Assembly (NCBI GenBank): GCA_024232355.1
Contig: JAAEPW010000238.1
Coordinates: 1-64,000 of the forward strand
Reading direction: 5' to 3'
DNA from: Chloroflexota bacterium
GTDB taxonomy: Bacteria > Chloroflexota > Anaerolineae > B4-G1
Length of the DNA stretch: 64,000 bases
The position numbers and the translations under genes are program-made. This document shows positions 17,969 to 26,392 of the stretch, piece after piece; the first letter of the stretch is position 1, and every line of letters starts with the position of its first letter. The notes under the pieces are model-generated. The model did not search any database and was not told the DNA's origin. It saw nothing but the letters and a program-made list of their open reading frames with translations.

Positions 17969-18864
17969 TTGAGTGCCTGTTCTAACCGACGCGTACGTTG
18001 TTCCTGAAAAGTCGGTTTGTCAATGTCCACAAATTTCCCCTCGATCATCGCGCCGCTCAAACCAATGTCTGCATCTCGCGGGTCAGCGCCGTGTTGGATG
18101 ACACCGTGCTCATGATAATGGCGCATTGTATCCAAACCTTCGCGCTGCTTGTGTCGACGGCCAAAACCGGTGGGACAGGGAGCGATCGCTTCCACCAGGC
18201 TAAACCCCGGCTTGAGCAGTGCCTCAGTCATAGACCGCTCCAACCGTCGGGCGTGGAGCACCGTCCAACGTGACACATAGACCGCTCCGCAAGCCGCCGC
18301 CAGTGCCGAGACGTTAAAGGGATACTCGTAATTGCCATAAGGCGACGTAGAAGTATAACCACCGACGGGCGTCGTCGCTCCCGCCTGCCCTCCCGTCATA
18401 CCATAGTTAAAGTTATTGACGCAGATGACGGTCATATCCATGTTGCGCCGCGCCGCGTGAATAAAGTGATTGCCGCCGATGGTCACCAAGTCGCCATCGC
18501 CGGAAAAGACCACCACCTTTAACTCTGGGTTGCCCAATTTGAGGCCGGTGGCAAAAGGAATCGCCCGTCCGTGAGTGGTGTGAAATGAATCCAGCCACAC
18601 ATAACCGGCTACCCGTCCGGTACAACCGATGCCCGATACTACAGCTACTTTGTCCAAATCCAGCTCCGACTTGCGTAACGCGCTTAGGAAGCAAGTCAAA
18701 GCCGTACCCAGCCCACAACCAGGACACCAGATATGCGGCAGACGATCCGTACGCAACAGGTCATCCATCGGATGGCGACCGTGGATTTCTTCATCCAGCC
18801 CCTCGGCCTCTCCGTGCGTCTCAAGTGACTTGTCTAAGCGATAGCCTTCCATCTCAAGTCCCAT
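17965..18864 (-). CDS. korB: 2-oxoacid:ferredoxin oxidoreductase, beta (TPP) subunit
   Basis: Thiamine-diphosphate-binding catalytic subunit, 299 aa. Signatures: HIWCPGCGLGTAL near the N-terminus, VSGIGCTGR, and the TPP/Mg motif GDGDLVTIGGNHFIHAARRN followed by NNFNYGMTGGQ. These match KorB. I use ATG 18864, five bases after GGAGGAG, rather than the GTG one codon upstream. It follows korA with only two bases between stop and start. The TAG stop lies in a palindromic half element. Confidence 0.93.
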   Translation of the reverse strand: MGLEMEGYRLDKSLETHGEAEGLDEEIHGRHPMDDLLRTDRLPHIWCPGCGLGTALTCFLSALRKSELDLDKVAVVSGIGCTGRVAGYVWLDSFHTTHGRAIPFATGLKLGNPELKVVVFSGDGDLVTIGGNHFIHAARRNMDMTVICVNNFNYGMTGGQAGATTPVGGYTSTSPYGNYEYPFNVSALAAACGAVYVSRWTVLHARRLERSMTEALLKPGFSLVEAIAPCPTGFGRRHKQREGLDTMRHYHEHGVIQHGADPRDADIGLSGAMIEGKFVDIDKPTFQEQRTRRLEQALK

Positions 18865-18866
18865 CA

Positions 18867-20054
18867 CTACTCCTCCTCTACCTTTCGTCCAGCTGCCCTG
18901 CGAATCGCGTTCAGTACCTTTTGCGGGTTATGGATGTCACCACCAGGATGCGGTACCAAGATCACCTCTGCCTGACCTGCCGCGCAACGCTCGACCTCAC
19001 GGACAATCTGCCCCATATTGATCTCTGGCACCACGATGCCCTTTACTCGACCGGCAAGGTCTCGGATTTGATCTTCAGGGAAGGGCCACACCGTTACCAA
19101 CCGAAGCATACCCACACGGATGCCTTCCTCGCGGGCCATTTGAATCGGCCAGATAGCCGTGCGGGCGGCAATGCCGTAGGAAACGACTGCTACCTCGGCA
19201 TCGTCTAGGCCGTCCTCCTCCAGCATAATGATCTTGTCCCTGTTCTTGTCGATCTTGTCCATGAGTCGCTGGACCAATTGCCACTGGACATCGATATCAG
19301 CGGTGGCAGGGTAGCCCCGTTCGTCGTGAGTCAGGCCAGTGGTGTGGAGACGGTAGCCGTCACCCGCGGCAGCCATCGGCGACACCCATTCGCCCGGCTC
19401 GACATAGTAAGGCCGGTACTCCCGATCCCCCGGCGGTGTCGTCGGCTTGCGCCGTGGCACAATCTCGATCTCGTCCGGCGGCGGGATGACGACCTTTTCC
19501 GTCATATGCCCTACCTCGGCGTCGGTCATCACCAGCACTGGCGTGCGGTAGATTTCGGCCAGGTTAAAGGCGTGGATGGTCAAATCAAACAACTCTTGCG
19601 GCGACGAGGGAGCCAGTGCAATGATGGAATAATCGCCGTGAGAGCCATACTGCGCCTGCATCATGTCTCCCTGACCCACCAGCGTCGGCAAGCCAGTCGA
19701 GGGACCACCTCTTTGCACGTTGACCAGCACGCAGGGCGTCTCCATCATGATACCCAAACCCAGGTTCTCCATCATCAGAGAAAATCCGGGACCACTAGTA
19801 GACGTCATCGTTTTTTGCCCGGCCCAGGAGGCCCCCAGAATGGAATTCATAGAAGCCAACTCGTCTTCCATCTGAATATAGATGCCGCCCACGACGGGCA
19901 GCCGCTCGCTCATTCGCTGCGCGACCTCTGTGGCCGGGGTAATGGGATAGCCGCCAAAGAACCGGCAGCCCGCGCAAATCGCGCCTTCAGCGCTGGCGAT
20001 GTCTCCCTGCATAAAGAACTCGCCGCTCAACACACCATTCTTTGACTTGCTCAT
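18867..20054 (-). CDS. korA: 2-oxoacid:ferredoxin oxidoreductase, alpha subunit
   Basis: Alpha subunit of 395 aa. GYPITPATEVAQRM near residues 35-50, QMEDELASMNSILGASWAG, TSTSGPGFSLMMENLG and NVQRGGPSTGLPT are KorA/PorA signatures for substrate and CoA handling. The C-terminal domain (WPFPEDQIRDLAG) is the usual transketolase-C-like domain. It overlaps korD by four bases (ATGA), indicating translational coupling. There is no fused gamma domain because korC is separate. Confidence 0.93.
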   Translation of the reverse strand: MSKSKNGVLSGEFFMQGDIASAEGAICAGCRFFGGYPITPATEVAQRMSERLPVVGGIYIQMEDELASMNSILGASWAGQKTMTSTSGPGFSLMMENLGLGIMMETPCVLVNVQRGGPSTGLPTLVGQGDMMQAQYGSHGDYSIIALAPSSPQELFDLTIHAFNLAEIYRTPVLVMTDAEVGHMTEKVVIPPPDEIEIVPRRKPTTPPGDREYRPYYVEPGEWVSPMAAAGDGYRLHTTGLTHDERGYPATADIDVQWQLVQRLMDKIDKNRDKIIMLEEDGLDDAEVAVVSYGIAARTAIWPIQMAREEGIRVGMLRLVTVWPFPEDQIRDLAGRVKGIVVPEINMGQIVREVERCAAGQAEVILVPHPGGDIHNPQKVLNAIRRAAGRKVEEE

Positions 20055-20332
20055 AAAAGCACCACCTCACCTTCTGTCTGCTTGACGTAAATGGCAAATT
20101 CCGGACAGAGCAACTCGCACAGACCACAACTGACGCAAGCGTGCGCCAGCGTCTTGTCTACCACCGGCGGGTGATAGCCCTTGGAGTTGATGTCATCCGA
20201 GATTTCCAACACGTCACGCGGGCAAAATTCGACACACCAAGCGCAACCTTTACACCGTTCGACCAGCACGTGGATTTCGCCGTGTGGAACTCGAATGTCC
20301 TCCAGGTCTAACGGTTTTCTCCAGTATTTCAA
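20051..20332 (-). CDS. korD: 2-oxoacid oxidoreductase delta subunit, 2[4Fe-4S] ferredoxin
   Basis: 93-aa ferredoxin-like subunit with two [4Fe-4S] motifs, CKGCAWCVEFCP and CVSCGLCELLCP. It carries electrons out of the KorAB active site. The start is TTG at 20332: GGAGG lies six bases upstream and no ATG is suitable. It is the first gene of korDABC. Confidence 0.92.
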   Translation of the reverse strand: MKYWRKPLDLEDIRVPHGEIHVLVERCKGCAWCVEFCPRDVLEISDDINSKGYHPPVVDKTLAHACVSCGLCELLCPEFAIYVKQTEGEVVLL

Positions 20333-20350
20333 CGCTGACCTCCCTCATCT

Positions 20351-20402
20351 GTAGGTCGGGTTTGCTACCCGACTGATACGACGGTTAGAAAAACCGCCCT
20401 AC
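20351..20402. repeat. Palindromic element G (divergent GTAG...CTAC type)
   Basis: GTAG, hairpin TCGGGT/ACCCGA, spacer, hairpin CGGTT/AACCG, CTAC. The layout matches elements A-F but the stem sequences differ. CTA at 20399-20401 is the TAG stop of the fumarase beta subunit. Confidence 0.65.
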
Positions 20403-21025
20403 TTGGCAACCAACCGTGCCAGTGCCGCCTCCGACGCTGCCGCCACCTCATCGTGGATGCTTTCTCCGTGGCTGTCCATTGTGACCACCACTGGAAAATC
20501 CTCGACGCGAATAATCCAAAAAGCCTCCGGCACACCAAACTCGTCCTTTTTGTGAACCGCTTCCACTTTCTTGACCGCGTTTGCAATAAGAGATGCTGCC
20601 CCACCCACGGCATGAAAGTAAACGGCACCGTGCTCCTGACAAGCCTGAAGCGTCTGCAGTCCCATTCCACCCTTGCCCATGACGCCCCGCAGCCCAAAAT
20701 GTGCAATGACGTCGGCCTGGTAAGGCTCCTCGCGGATAGAAGTGGTGGGGCCAGCGGCGACAAAGTGCCACTCGCCTTCCTCATCCTGCCGCACGACCGG
20801 TCCACAGTGATAGATGACGCTCTCACTCAGAACCCGCTGCAACTCCTCATACAGTGGCTGTTCGTTCGCGGGCACCTGGTCGGTGCGGATAAAATTCTCG
20901 ATCAAGTACTTGTGAGCCGCGTCCCGCCCGGTGGACATCACGCCGGAAAGATACACCGTGTCGCCGACGTGGAGGGCACGGACATCCTCCTCAGAAATCG
21001 GTATCGTCAAATGATGTGTCGCCAT
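20399..21025 (-). CDS. Fumarate hydratase class I, beta subunit
   Basis: 208-aa beta domain of an iron-sulfur hydro-lyase of the fumarase/tartrate dehydratase type. Landmarks are LHVGDTVYLSGVMSTGRDAAHK, YHCGPV and GKGGMG. With the alpha subunit upstream it would interconvert fumarate and malate. Gene overlap (TAATG) with the alpha subunit supports a two-subunit enzyme. Tartrate dehydratase is the main alternative, but the kor genes next door favour a TCA-type role. The stop codon is supplied by palindromic element G. Confidence 0.88.
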   Translation of the reverse strand: MATHHLTIPISEEDVRALHVGDTVYLSGVMSTGRDAAHKYLIENFIRTDQVPANEQPLYEELQRVLSESVIYHCGPVVRQDEEGEWHFVAAGPTTSIREEPYQADVIAHFGLRGVMGKGGMGLQTLQACQEHGAVYFHAVGGAASLIANAVKKVEAVHKKDEFGVPEAFWIIRVEDFPVVVTMDSHGESIHDEVAAASEAALARLVAK

Positions 21026-21894
21026 TAGGTGTACTCCACTTTCCCGTCACGTACCGTCATCTGGGCCCGACGGCAAGCCCAGCACATGTAAGCAATGCTG
21101 ACAAAGTAACAAGCCGGAAGGCGATGGTAGGCCCCAATTTTGACGCCAAATGTCGTCGTCTTGCCGCCAAAGCCCATCGGCCCGATGCCCAGTTCGTTGC
21201 ACTCGCGCAAAAGACGTTCCTCCAACTCGGCCAGTTCCGGCACCGGGTTCGTGTCTTCCAGCGGGCGAAAGAGCTGTTCCTTGGCGTGGACGTAGCCGCT
21301 GCCCCGGTCAGCCCCGATGGCAATTCCCAATACGCTCGGCGCACACCCCTTTCCCTGTGCCTGAAAAACCGCGTCCAGCACCACCCGGCGAACGCCCTCT
21401 AGGTCTCGCCCGGCCTTTAACGGGGAATGGGGCAGTTTGTACTGCGCGCCCACGTTCTCACTCCCGCCGCCCTTGAGCAACAGGTTTATCTTTGCATATT
21501 CCTTCTCCCACTCTTCAAAATGGAATGTGGGGAAACCTGTCCCCAGGTTGTTTCCACTGTTGCGACCAGTGAGCGAATCCACAGCATTGGGCCGCAGAAT
21601 TGCCTGGCCGGTCACCTCGGCAACGGCTGCCTCAATTTGTGATTGCAACTCGCGTGTGCTCATCTCTTGTGGATAATGCACGTAAAAAATAGGCGTGCCC
21701 GTGTCCTGGCAAACGGGCGTTGAATTGACCCGAGCCAACGCTACATTCTCCAGAATCGTCCCCAGCGCTCCAGCTGCAGCGGAACCAGGCTCCTCACGAT
21801 CCTGAGCCACCCGCAGCACCGCCTCCACGTCCGCCGGTAGATCAGTCGACGCCCGGCGGATCAGTTCGACGAAATGCTCCGTCAGATTCTCCAT
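21025..21894 (-). CDS. Fumarate hydratase class I, alpha subunit
   Basis: 289-aa alpha subunit carrying the catalytic [4Fe-4S] cluster. The three expected cysteines are visible in VCQDTGTPIFYVHYP, GCAPSVLGIAIG and ECNELGIGPMGFGGKTT. I use ATG 21894 (AGGAGA upstream) instead of an earlier TTG, because the extra 15 residues fall in the end of the upstream gene and do not resemble the family. It makes or consumes fumarate, the likely substrate of the FrdA/TfrA-like flavoprotein at 42818. Confidence 0.9.
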   Translation of the reverse strand: MENLTEHFVELIRRASTDLPADVEAVLRVAQDREEPGSAAAGALGTILENVALARVNSTPVCQDTGTPIFYVHYPQEMSTRELQSQIEAAVAEVTGQAILRPNAVDSLTGRNSGNNLGTGFPTFHFEEWEKEYAKINLLLKGGGSENVGAQYKLPHSPLKAGRDLEGVRRVVLDAVFQAQGKGCAPSVLGIAIGADRGSGYVHAKEQLFRPLEDTNPVPELAELEERLLRECNELGIGPMGFGGKTTTFGVKIGAYHRLPACYFVSIAYMCWACRRAQMTVRDGKVEYT

Positions 21895-21910
21895 ACAATC
21901 TCCTATCCAC

Positions 21911-22663
21911 TCACTCTGGGCCGACCATCCATCGGCCATCTACAATAAAAGAGCGGGCGACCGTACCGGTCGCGCCGCTATCCACCTCTATAGAATTCCA
22001 AACTCGGCCACTAGGTAACGGGGCAAGTCGTGCCACGGTCACCGCTATCCGCCCCAACTGCTCCCACGCAGGCACAAACGCCTCGTAGGAAAAGTGTTTT
22101 GTCTCCGCATCGTAGGCATCCACCAGGTAGACGCCGGTTTCATCATAACCAACGGCGACAAACGTATGCTGCCATTGAATCACGATAGAGGCCACACCGT
22201 CCGATGACACCCATGTCTGCCCGCCCGGCAACTTCATATCGTAGGTCGACCAGATGATGACGGGCCTCCCGGCAGCCAGTTCAGCTTTTAGGCTATCCAA
22301 ATCCCAGTTTTGATGCGCTTGTGCGGCCAGCCCAAAACTGCGCAAGTTGGCCGCAATCGGCCCACCATATACGCCGTACCCTACAGGGGGCATACTTCCC
22401 GCTGGCAGGTCCACATCGCCCAGAAAACCACGGTTGGGATTGTCAGACTTGGGCAAACGGTAGAAAAAATCATCCTCGGCAAACGATACATTCCAAAAAG
22501 CCGCCACGTCCGTCGCCGAGCGAGATTCACAACTCAAGTTGTGCTCCTGAGGATAGCCGACTAACCTATCCACGAATGCCGATGGCGGCAAATCGTCCGC
22601 ATGGACAGTCAAGGGTAGCAAGAGACAAAAAGCTATGAGCAAAAGATAAACGAATTGCCTCAC
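21911..22663 (-). CDS. Secreted C39-like cysteine peptidase family protein
   Basis: 250-aa exported protein with a clear signal peptide (MRQFVYLLLIAFCLLLPL, cleavage after about residue 22). The body fits a peptidase_C39-like fold: the candidate nucleophile Cys in NLSCESRSATDVAAFW, the phrase GRPVIIWSTYD, then HTFVAVGYDE and VYLVDAYD giving the His and Asp. The GTG start at 22663 sits inside the cooC stop region behind GGAGG, so it is translated in tandem with cooC. Its role is unknown and it is an odd neighbour for cytoplasmic redox genes. Confidence 0.75.
   Translation of the reverse strand: MRQFVYLLLIAFCLLLPLTVHADDLPPSAFVDRLVGYPQEHNLSCESRSATDVAAFWNVSFAEDDFFYRLPKSDNPNRGFLGDVDLPAGSMPPVGYGVYGGPIAANLRSFGLAAQAHQNWDLDSLKAELAAGRPVIIWSTYDMKLPGGQTWVSSDGVASIVIQWQHTFVAVGYDETGVYLVDAYDAETKHFSYEAFVPAWEQLGRIAVTVARLAPLPSGRVWNSIEVDSGATGTVARSFIVDGRWMVGPE
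21957..21973. repeat. Short palindrome inside the C39-like gene
   Basis: GCGACC, loop GTACC, GGTCGC; a relative of the palindromes at 8083-8099 and 53880-53896, also in frame. Confidence 0.4.
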
Positions 22664-23439
22664 AAAGCCTCCAGCGCTGCCACGATCTTTTGAACATCTT
22701 GAACAGCTTTGGGCGCGGCGTCAAAGACACCTTCACCACGTATGTCTGCCTCGGTCAACTCGGAATTCGCAGAGAGATAGCCCAGCGTGGGCACAGGGCT
22801 CTTTTCCTGAATGAATGCCCAATCGCTCTCGCCGCGCACCTTGTTGCCCACCACGTACACCTGCTTGATGCCAATGTCCTCCGCCAACTGGCGCACGCGC
22901 GCGGCGGTGGTCAGGCTGCGCCGCCCTGGTTCGACGACGGCCACGAACGCATCCACTGCCTGGGCCGTCGCCCGCCCCAGGTGCTCCACGCCGGCCTCCA
23001 TATCGAGAATCATCATCTCGTCCCGGTAGAGGATCAAGTGCGTGATCAACGCCTTGAGCATCGCGCTCTCGGGGCAAATGCAGCCAGCACCACCAAACTC
23101 GACAGAACCAAGCTGAAGAAAACGAATTCCGCGATGAGAAACGCTAAAGCGGTCGGGGATGTCGTCCACGCGGGGGTTGAGGCTAAAGAAACCGCCAGAA
23201 GTGCCCGGCTTGGCGCCCGTGCGCTCATAGATCAAATCTTCCATCTCTGAAACTGGCGTGATCGGGGCCGTCAATTCCTCGGGAAAACCCAACGCCTCGG
23301 CTAGGCCACCGGCGGGATCGGCGTCGATGGCAATGACGTTGCGCCCTTGCTCTGCATAGATGTGCGCCAGCAGCGCAGAGAGCGTGGTCTTGCCTACTCC
23401 ACCCTTGCCGCTGATGGCGATCTTGTTCAACTGGGCCAT
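22660..23439 (-). CDS. cooC: CooC/AcsF-like nickel-insertion ATPase
   Basis: 259-aa MinD/SIMIBI-class ATPase. The deviant Walker A GKGGVGKT is at residues 11-18, the DADPAGGLAEALG switch follows, and the CooC-type metal motif Cys120-Ile-Cys122 is in GAGCICPESAML. CooC dimers use this CxC to bind Ni for carbon monoxide dehydrogenase. No CODH/ACS gene is in the window, but metF and metV lie just upstream, which suggests the rest of a Wood-Ljungdahl pathway elsewhere in the genome. The ATG follows AGGAGGAG. Confidence 0.88.
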   Translation of the reverse strand: MAQLNKIAISGKGGVGKTTLSALLAHIYAEQGRNVIAIDADPAGGLAEALGFPEELTAPITPVSEMEDLIYERTGAKPGTSGGFFSLNPRVDDIPDRFSVSHRGIRFLQLGSVEFGGAGCICPESAMLKALITHLILYRDEMMILDMEAGVEHLGRATAQAVDAFVAVVEPGRRSLTTAARVRQLAEDIGIKQVYVVGNKVRGESDWAFIQEKSPVPTLGYLSANSELTEADIRGEGVFDAAPKAVQDVQKIVAALEAL

Positions 23440-23457
23440 ATCTCCTCCTGCTAGCGA

Positions 23458-24678
23458 CTAGGCCAACGCCATCGTGAGGAACTGGGTCATGTCCATCACG
23501 CGGACGCGTACCTTGTTCGCGCGGGCCGCTTTGGAGAGCGTACGCACGCACTGGGGACAGGCCGAAACCAACGCCATCGCCCCGGTCTCTGCCGCTTGAG
23601 CAATGCGCCGTGCGGCGACTTCTTGAACCAGGTCTGGATCAAAGGTCTCCAGGTCTCCGCCGCCGCCGCAGCAAAGCGCGTGCTCGCCAGACTGCTGCAT
23701 CTCGACAAACGTAAAGCCCGGCACCTGGCGCAGAATCTCACGCGGCGCGTCATAGATGCCGCCCTTGCGTCCCAGGTCGCAGGGATCGTGATAAGTGACG
23801 ATGCCCGTACGTTTTGGCTCCACCAGATCCAGCTTCCCTTCGGTCACCAGGTCCGCCATCACCTCTACGCCATGCACAACCTCAAAGCCCAACGGCTCGC
23901 TAAAGAACTCGGGATAGGTGTGATGCCACATGTGATAGCAAGAAGGACAATTACTGACCACCTTGGGTACTCCCAGAGCCCGCATTTGTTCCACGTTGTG
24001 ACGGATTAGCTTCTCGGCTTGTTTTAGTTGGCCCGCCATCAGCAACGGAAAGCCACAGCACCACTCATCCCCGCCCAAAGTGGTAAAGCTCACGTTGGCG
24101 CGGCTCAACACGGTGGCAAAACTCTGGGGAATGCCATAGCTCATCGGAAACATTGCCGAGACACAGCCCACAAAGTAGGCCAGGTCGGCTTCCGAGTCCT
24201 GTAACAATCCCTCTGGTTTGTCTTCCGGAGCCAGGTTGTCGGTCCAGGCCAGGCGGGCGGCATTATCTTCGCCAGAGACGTTATAGTGCGTGCCGATGCG
24301 CTCGCCCATCATCCCCATCGCCCGCAGCCCCTTGCGCAATGCTTCATCCTCACCCAAGGCATCCACACCTTGGGCCAGATAACGTTCCTGCATCACGTGT
24401 TGGCGCATCACCTCCACCAAACGTCGCACGCTGATGTTATGCGGGCAATGGGTGGTACACGTATCACAACCCAGACAGCGCCAAAGGCTGGGGTCGGTTG
24501 ACAAACTGTCCTCCAGCCCGAACTGGGCCATACGCATCATCTGCGCCGGGCGATATCGCATCGCCTCGACCGTCGGGCAGCCGGAGGAACATTTCTCACA
24601 CTGGTAACACAGGTAAACGTTCTCGCCGCATTCCTCACGAACGAACTTGGCCATATCCGTATTCAAAGTAATTGGCAT
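23458..24678 (-). CDS. HdrD-like (HdrC-HdrB fusion) iron-sulfur protein
   Basis: 406 aa from ATG 24678; a longer frame exists, but its N-terminus overlaps metF and has no Hdr similarity. Two [4Fe-4S] motifs (CYQCEKCSSGCP, CLGCDTCTTHCP) precede two full CCG domains (YFVGC...EWCCGFP...CPSC and YHDPCDLG...ALCCGGGG...CPQC). It follows metV and metF by a few bases. MetFV of Moorella works in a complex with HdrABC and MvhD, so this protein likely acts as the HdrBC part of a methylene-THF reductase complex here. Confidence 0.88.
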   Translation of the reverse strand: MPITLNTDMAKFVREECGENVYLCYQCEKCSSGCPTVEAMRYRPAQMMRMAQFGLEDSLSTDPSLWRCLGCDTCTTHCPHNISVRRLVEVMRQHVMQERYLAQGVDALGEDEALRKGLRAMGMMGERIGTHYNVSGEDNAARLAWTDNLAPEDKPEGLLQDSEADLAYFVGCVSAMFPMSYGIPQSFATVLSRANVSFTTLGGDEWCCGFPLLMAGQLKQAEKLIRHNVEQMRALGVPKVVSNCPSCYHMWHHTYPEFFSEPLGFEVVHGVEVMADLVTEGKLDLVEPKRTGIVTYHDPCDLGRKGGIYDAPREILRQVPGFTFVEMQQSGEHALCCGGGGDLETFDPDLVQEVAARRIAQAAETGAMALVSACPQCVRTLSKAARANKVRVRVMDMTQFLTMALA

Positions 24679-24683
24679 ATTCC

Positions 24684-25670
24684 TCACTCCACTGTTGGAC
24701 GTGGCAACAATCCAGCCCCCTCGACAATGGGCTGCACTGCCGCTTCCCATTCGACGGCCATGATATGTACGCCCGCCACACCCTCGATCTCGCGGATTTC
24801 CTGGATTTGCTCGATACAAATCTCGATCCCTTTGCTCCGCAACGCTTGCCGCCGGGCTTTCTTTTCTTCTTTGGGAATACCCTTGAGCGCCGCCACCATA
24901 CGATCCACATACTGGTCCTGCACGATCATACCCGGCACCTTGTCCCGCATATAACGGGCCATCCCCGAGGATTTGAGCGGGCCAACGCCGGCCATGATAA
25001 AAGTCTTTTCGTGCAACCCCATATCCACCACTTTTTTCATAAACTCGCGAAAGCGTGGGAGGTCATAGATCAACTGAGTCTGGATAAAGTCCACCCCGGC
25101 AGCGATCTTTTTGGCCAGCCGGTAGGGGCGGTACTCGAACGGGTCGGCAAAGGGATTAATGGCCGCGCCAATAAAGAAACGAGGCTCGCCCGCCTTGATC
25201 GCGTCTCCACACTCAAAGACGCACTCATCCCGCATATCCTTCATCATCCGAATCAACTGGACCGAGTCCAGGTCGTGCACGTTCTTGGCCGTGGGATGGT
25301 TGCCAAAACTCTGGTGGTCGCCGGTCAGGCACAACAAGTTGCGCATCCCCAGGGCATAAGCGGCCAAGAGATCCGCCTGCATCGCCAACCGGTTCCGGTC
25401 GCGGCACGTCATCTGCACCACCGGCTCTAGTCCCGCCCGCATCGCCAACACGCCCGAACCAATACTAGACATGCGAACGACGGCGGTCTGATTGTCGGTA
25501 ATATTGACCGCTTCTACGATGCCCTCCAGCAAACGTGCCTTGTGAAGAATCTCCTCCGGGTCAGCTCCCTGTGGCGGTCCCAACTCTCCCGTCACTGCAA
25601 AGTGTCCCGCCTGCAAAACTTTTTCCAGATTGCTGCCCGATTTGTAACCGTTAGTTTTTTCTTCTGTCAT
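24684..25670 (-). CDS. metF: Methylenetetrahydrofolate reductase
   Basis: 328-aa MetF-family TIM-barrel flavoprotein reducing 5,10-methylene-THF to 5-methyl-THF. Landmarks: HFAVTGELGPPQGADPEEI near the N-terminus, NITDNQTAVVRMSS, CRDRNRLAMQADLLAAYALG, CLTGDH, GAAINPF, FIQTQLIYDLPRF and MAGVGPLKSSG. This is the type found in acetogenic and anaerobic bacteria that pairs with MetV. It is placed with metV, mvhD, HdrD-like and hdrA-gltD genes, which argues for an electron-bifurcating or Hdr-linked reductase instead of a simple NADH-dependent one. Confidence 0.93.
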   Translation of the reverse strand: MTEEKTNGYKSGSNLEKVLQAGHFAVTGELGPPQGADPEEILHKARLLEGIVEAVNITDNQTAVVRMSSIGSGVLAMRAGLEPVVQMTCRDRNRLAMQADLLAAYALGMRNLLCLTGDHQSFGNHPTAKNVHDLDSVQLIRMMKDMRDECVFECGDAIKAGEPRFFIGAAINPFADPFEYRPYRLAKKIAAGVDFIQTQLIYDLPRFREFMKKVVDMGLHEKTFIMAGVGPLKSSGMARYMRDKVPGMIVQDQYVDRMVAALKGIPKEEKKARRQALRSKGIEICIEQIQEIREIEGVAGVHIMAVEWEAAVQPIVEGAGLLPRPTVE

Positions 25671-25678
25671 CTTTCACC

Positions 25679-26359
25679 TCACTCCGCTTCCGCCAACATC
25701 AGGTCTTCGCGCGTGATCTTGCGCGGGCCACCATCACGGCTGGATGTCCAATCCTTGGGCAGTTGAACCTCCAGCAGCACGTCCATCTTGTCCAGCTTGC
25801 TCGCCCGTTCCCAGATCAGTTGCCAGGCACAGGCTATGTCGGGGTCTATCTCACACACACCATCCTGGGAACCACCACACGGCCCGTTGAGCAATTGCTT
25901 GGAACAACGCGCAATGGGGCATATACCGCTGGTGAGGCCCAAAACGCAATCGCCGCAAGCCTGACAGCGTTCCTCCCATACCCCTTGCTCCACCGGCAAG
26001 CCCAGAAAAGTCGTGTTCAATCCAGGCACCGTGACGGCGTCGGCAAAATGCTCGTTCATCGCCTGCACACCGATGCCACACGCCAAGCTGAGGATGACGT
26101 CATACTCGCCCAGCCGCTCGGCCAACGGGTCCAGATACTCCCACTCACACTGCCGCTGCACCGTGATCTCGTCCACCTCCAGCGCGTGCTCGTCCAATTT
26201 GCTCTTCATCCGTAACGAAGAAGCCAGGATGCCAACCTCTTTCTCACCACCGGCCAGGCAAACGGTCACGCAAGTCCCACATCCCACGACCAGCACCTTT
26301 TTGGCATCGCCCAACAAAGTCATGATCTCTTGAAGCGATTTTTGTTCACCAACTATCAT
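25679..26359 (-). CDS. metV: MetV, zinc/iron-sulfur subunit of methylene-THF reductase
   Basis: 226-aa MTHFR_C-domain protein. Cysteines occur in VVGCGTCVTVCLAGG near residues 25-39, LACGIGVQAMN, and a long cluster CQACGDCVLG...CPIARCSKQLLNGPCGG. The phrase LLNGPCGG is diagnostic of MetV. It binds MetF and, in the Moorella MetFV-HdrABC-MvhD complex, links it to the Hdr electron path. The ATG follows AGGAGG, and the stop is eight bases before metF. Confidence 0.9.
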   Translation of the reverse strand: MIVGEQKSLQEIMTLLGDAKKVLVVGCGTCVTVCLAGGEKEVGILASSLRMKSKLDEHALEVDEITVQRQCEWEYLDPLAERLGEYDVILSLACGIGVQAMNEHFADAVTVPGLNTTFLGLPVEQGVWEERCQACGDCVLGLTSGICPIARCSKQLLNGPCGGSQDGVCEIDPDIACAWQLIWERASKLDKMDVLLEVQLPKDWTSSRDGGPRKITREDLMLAEAE

Positions 26360-26392
26360 CGAAACCTCCTAATCAATTTGCAAATTCGCGCC

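Noticed and set aside
20399..21894. Two-subunit hydro-lyase as tartrate dehydratase
   Set aside because: Cannot be excluded from motifs, but the kor genes and a fumarate-reductase-like gene nearby make fumarase the better call.
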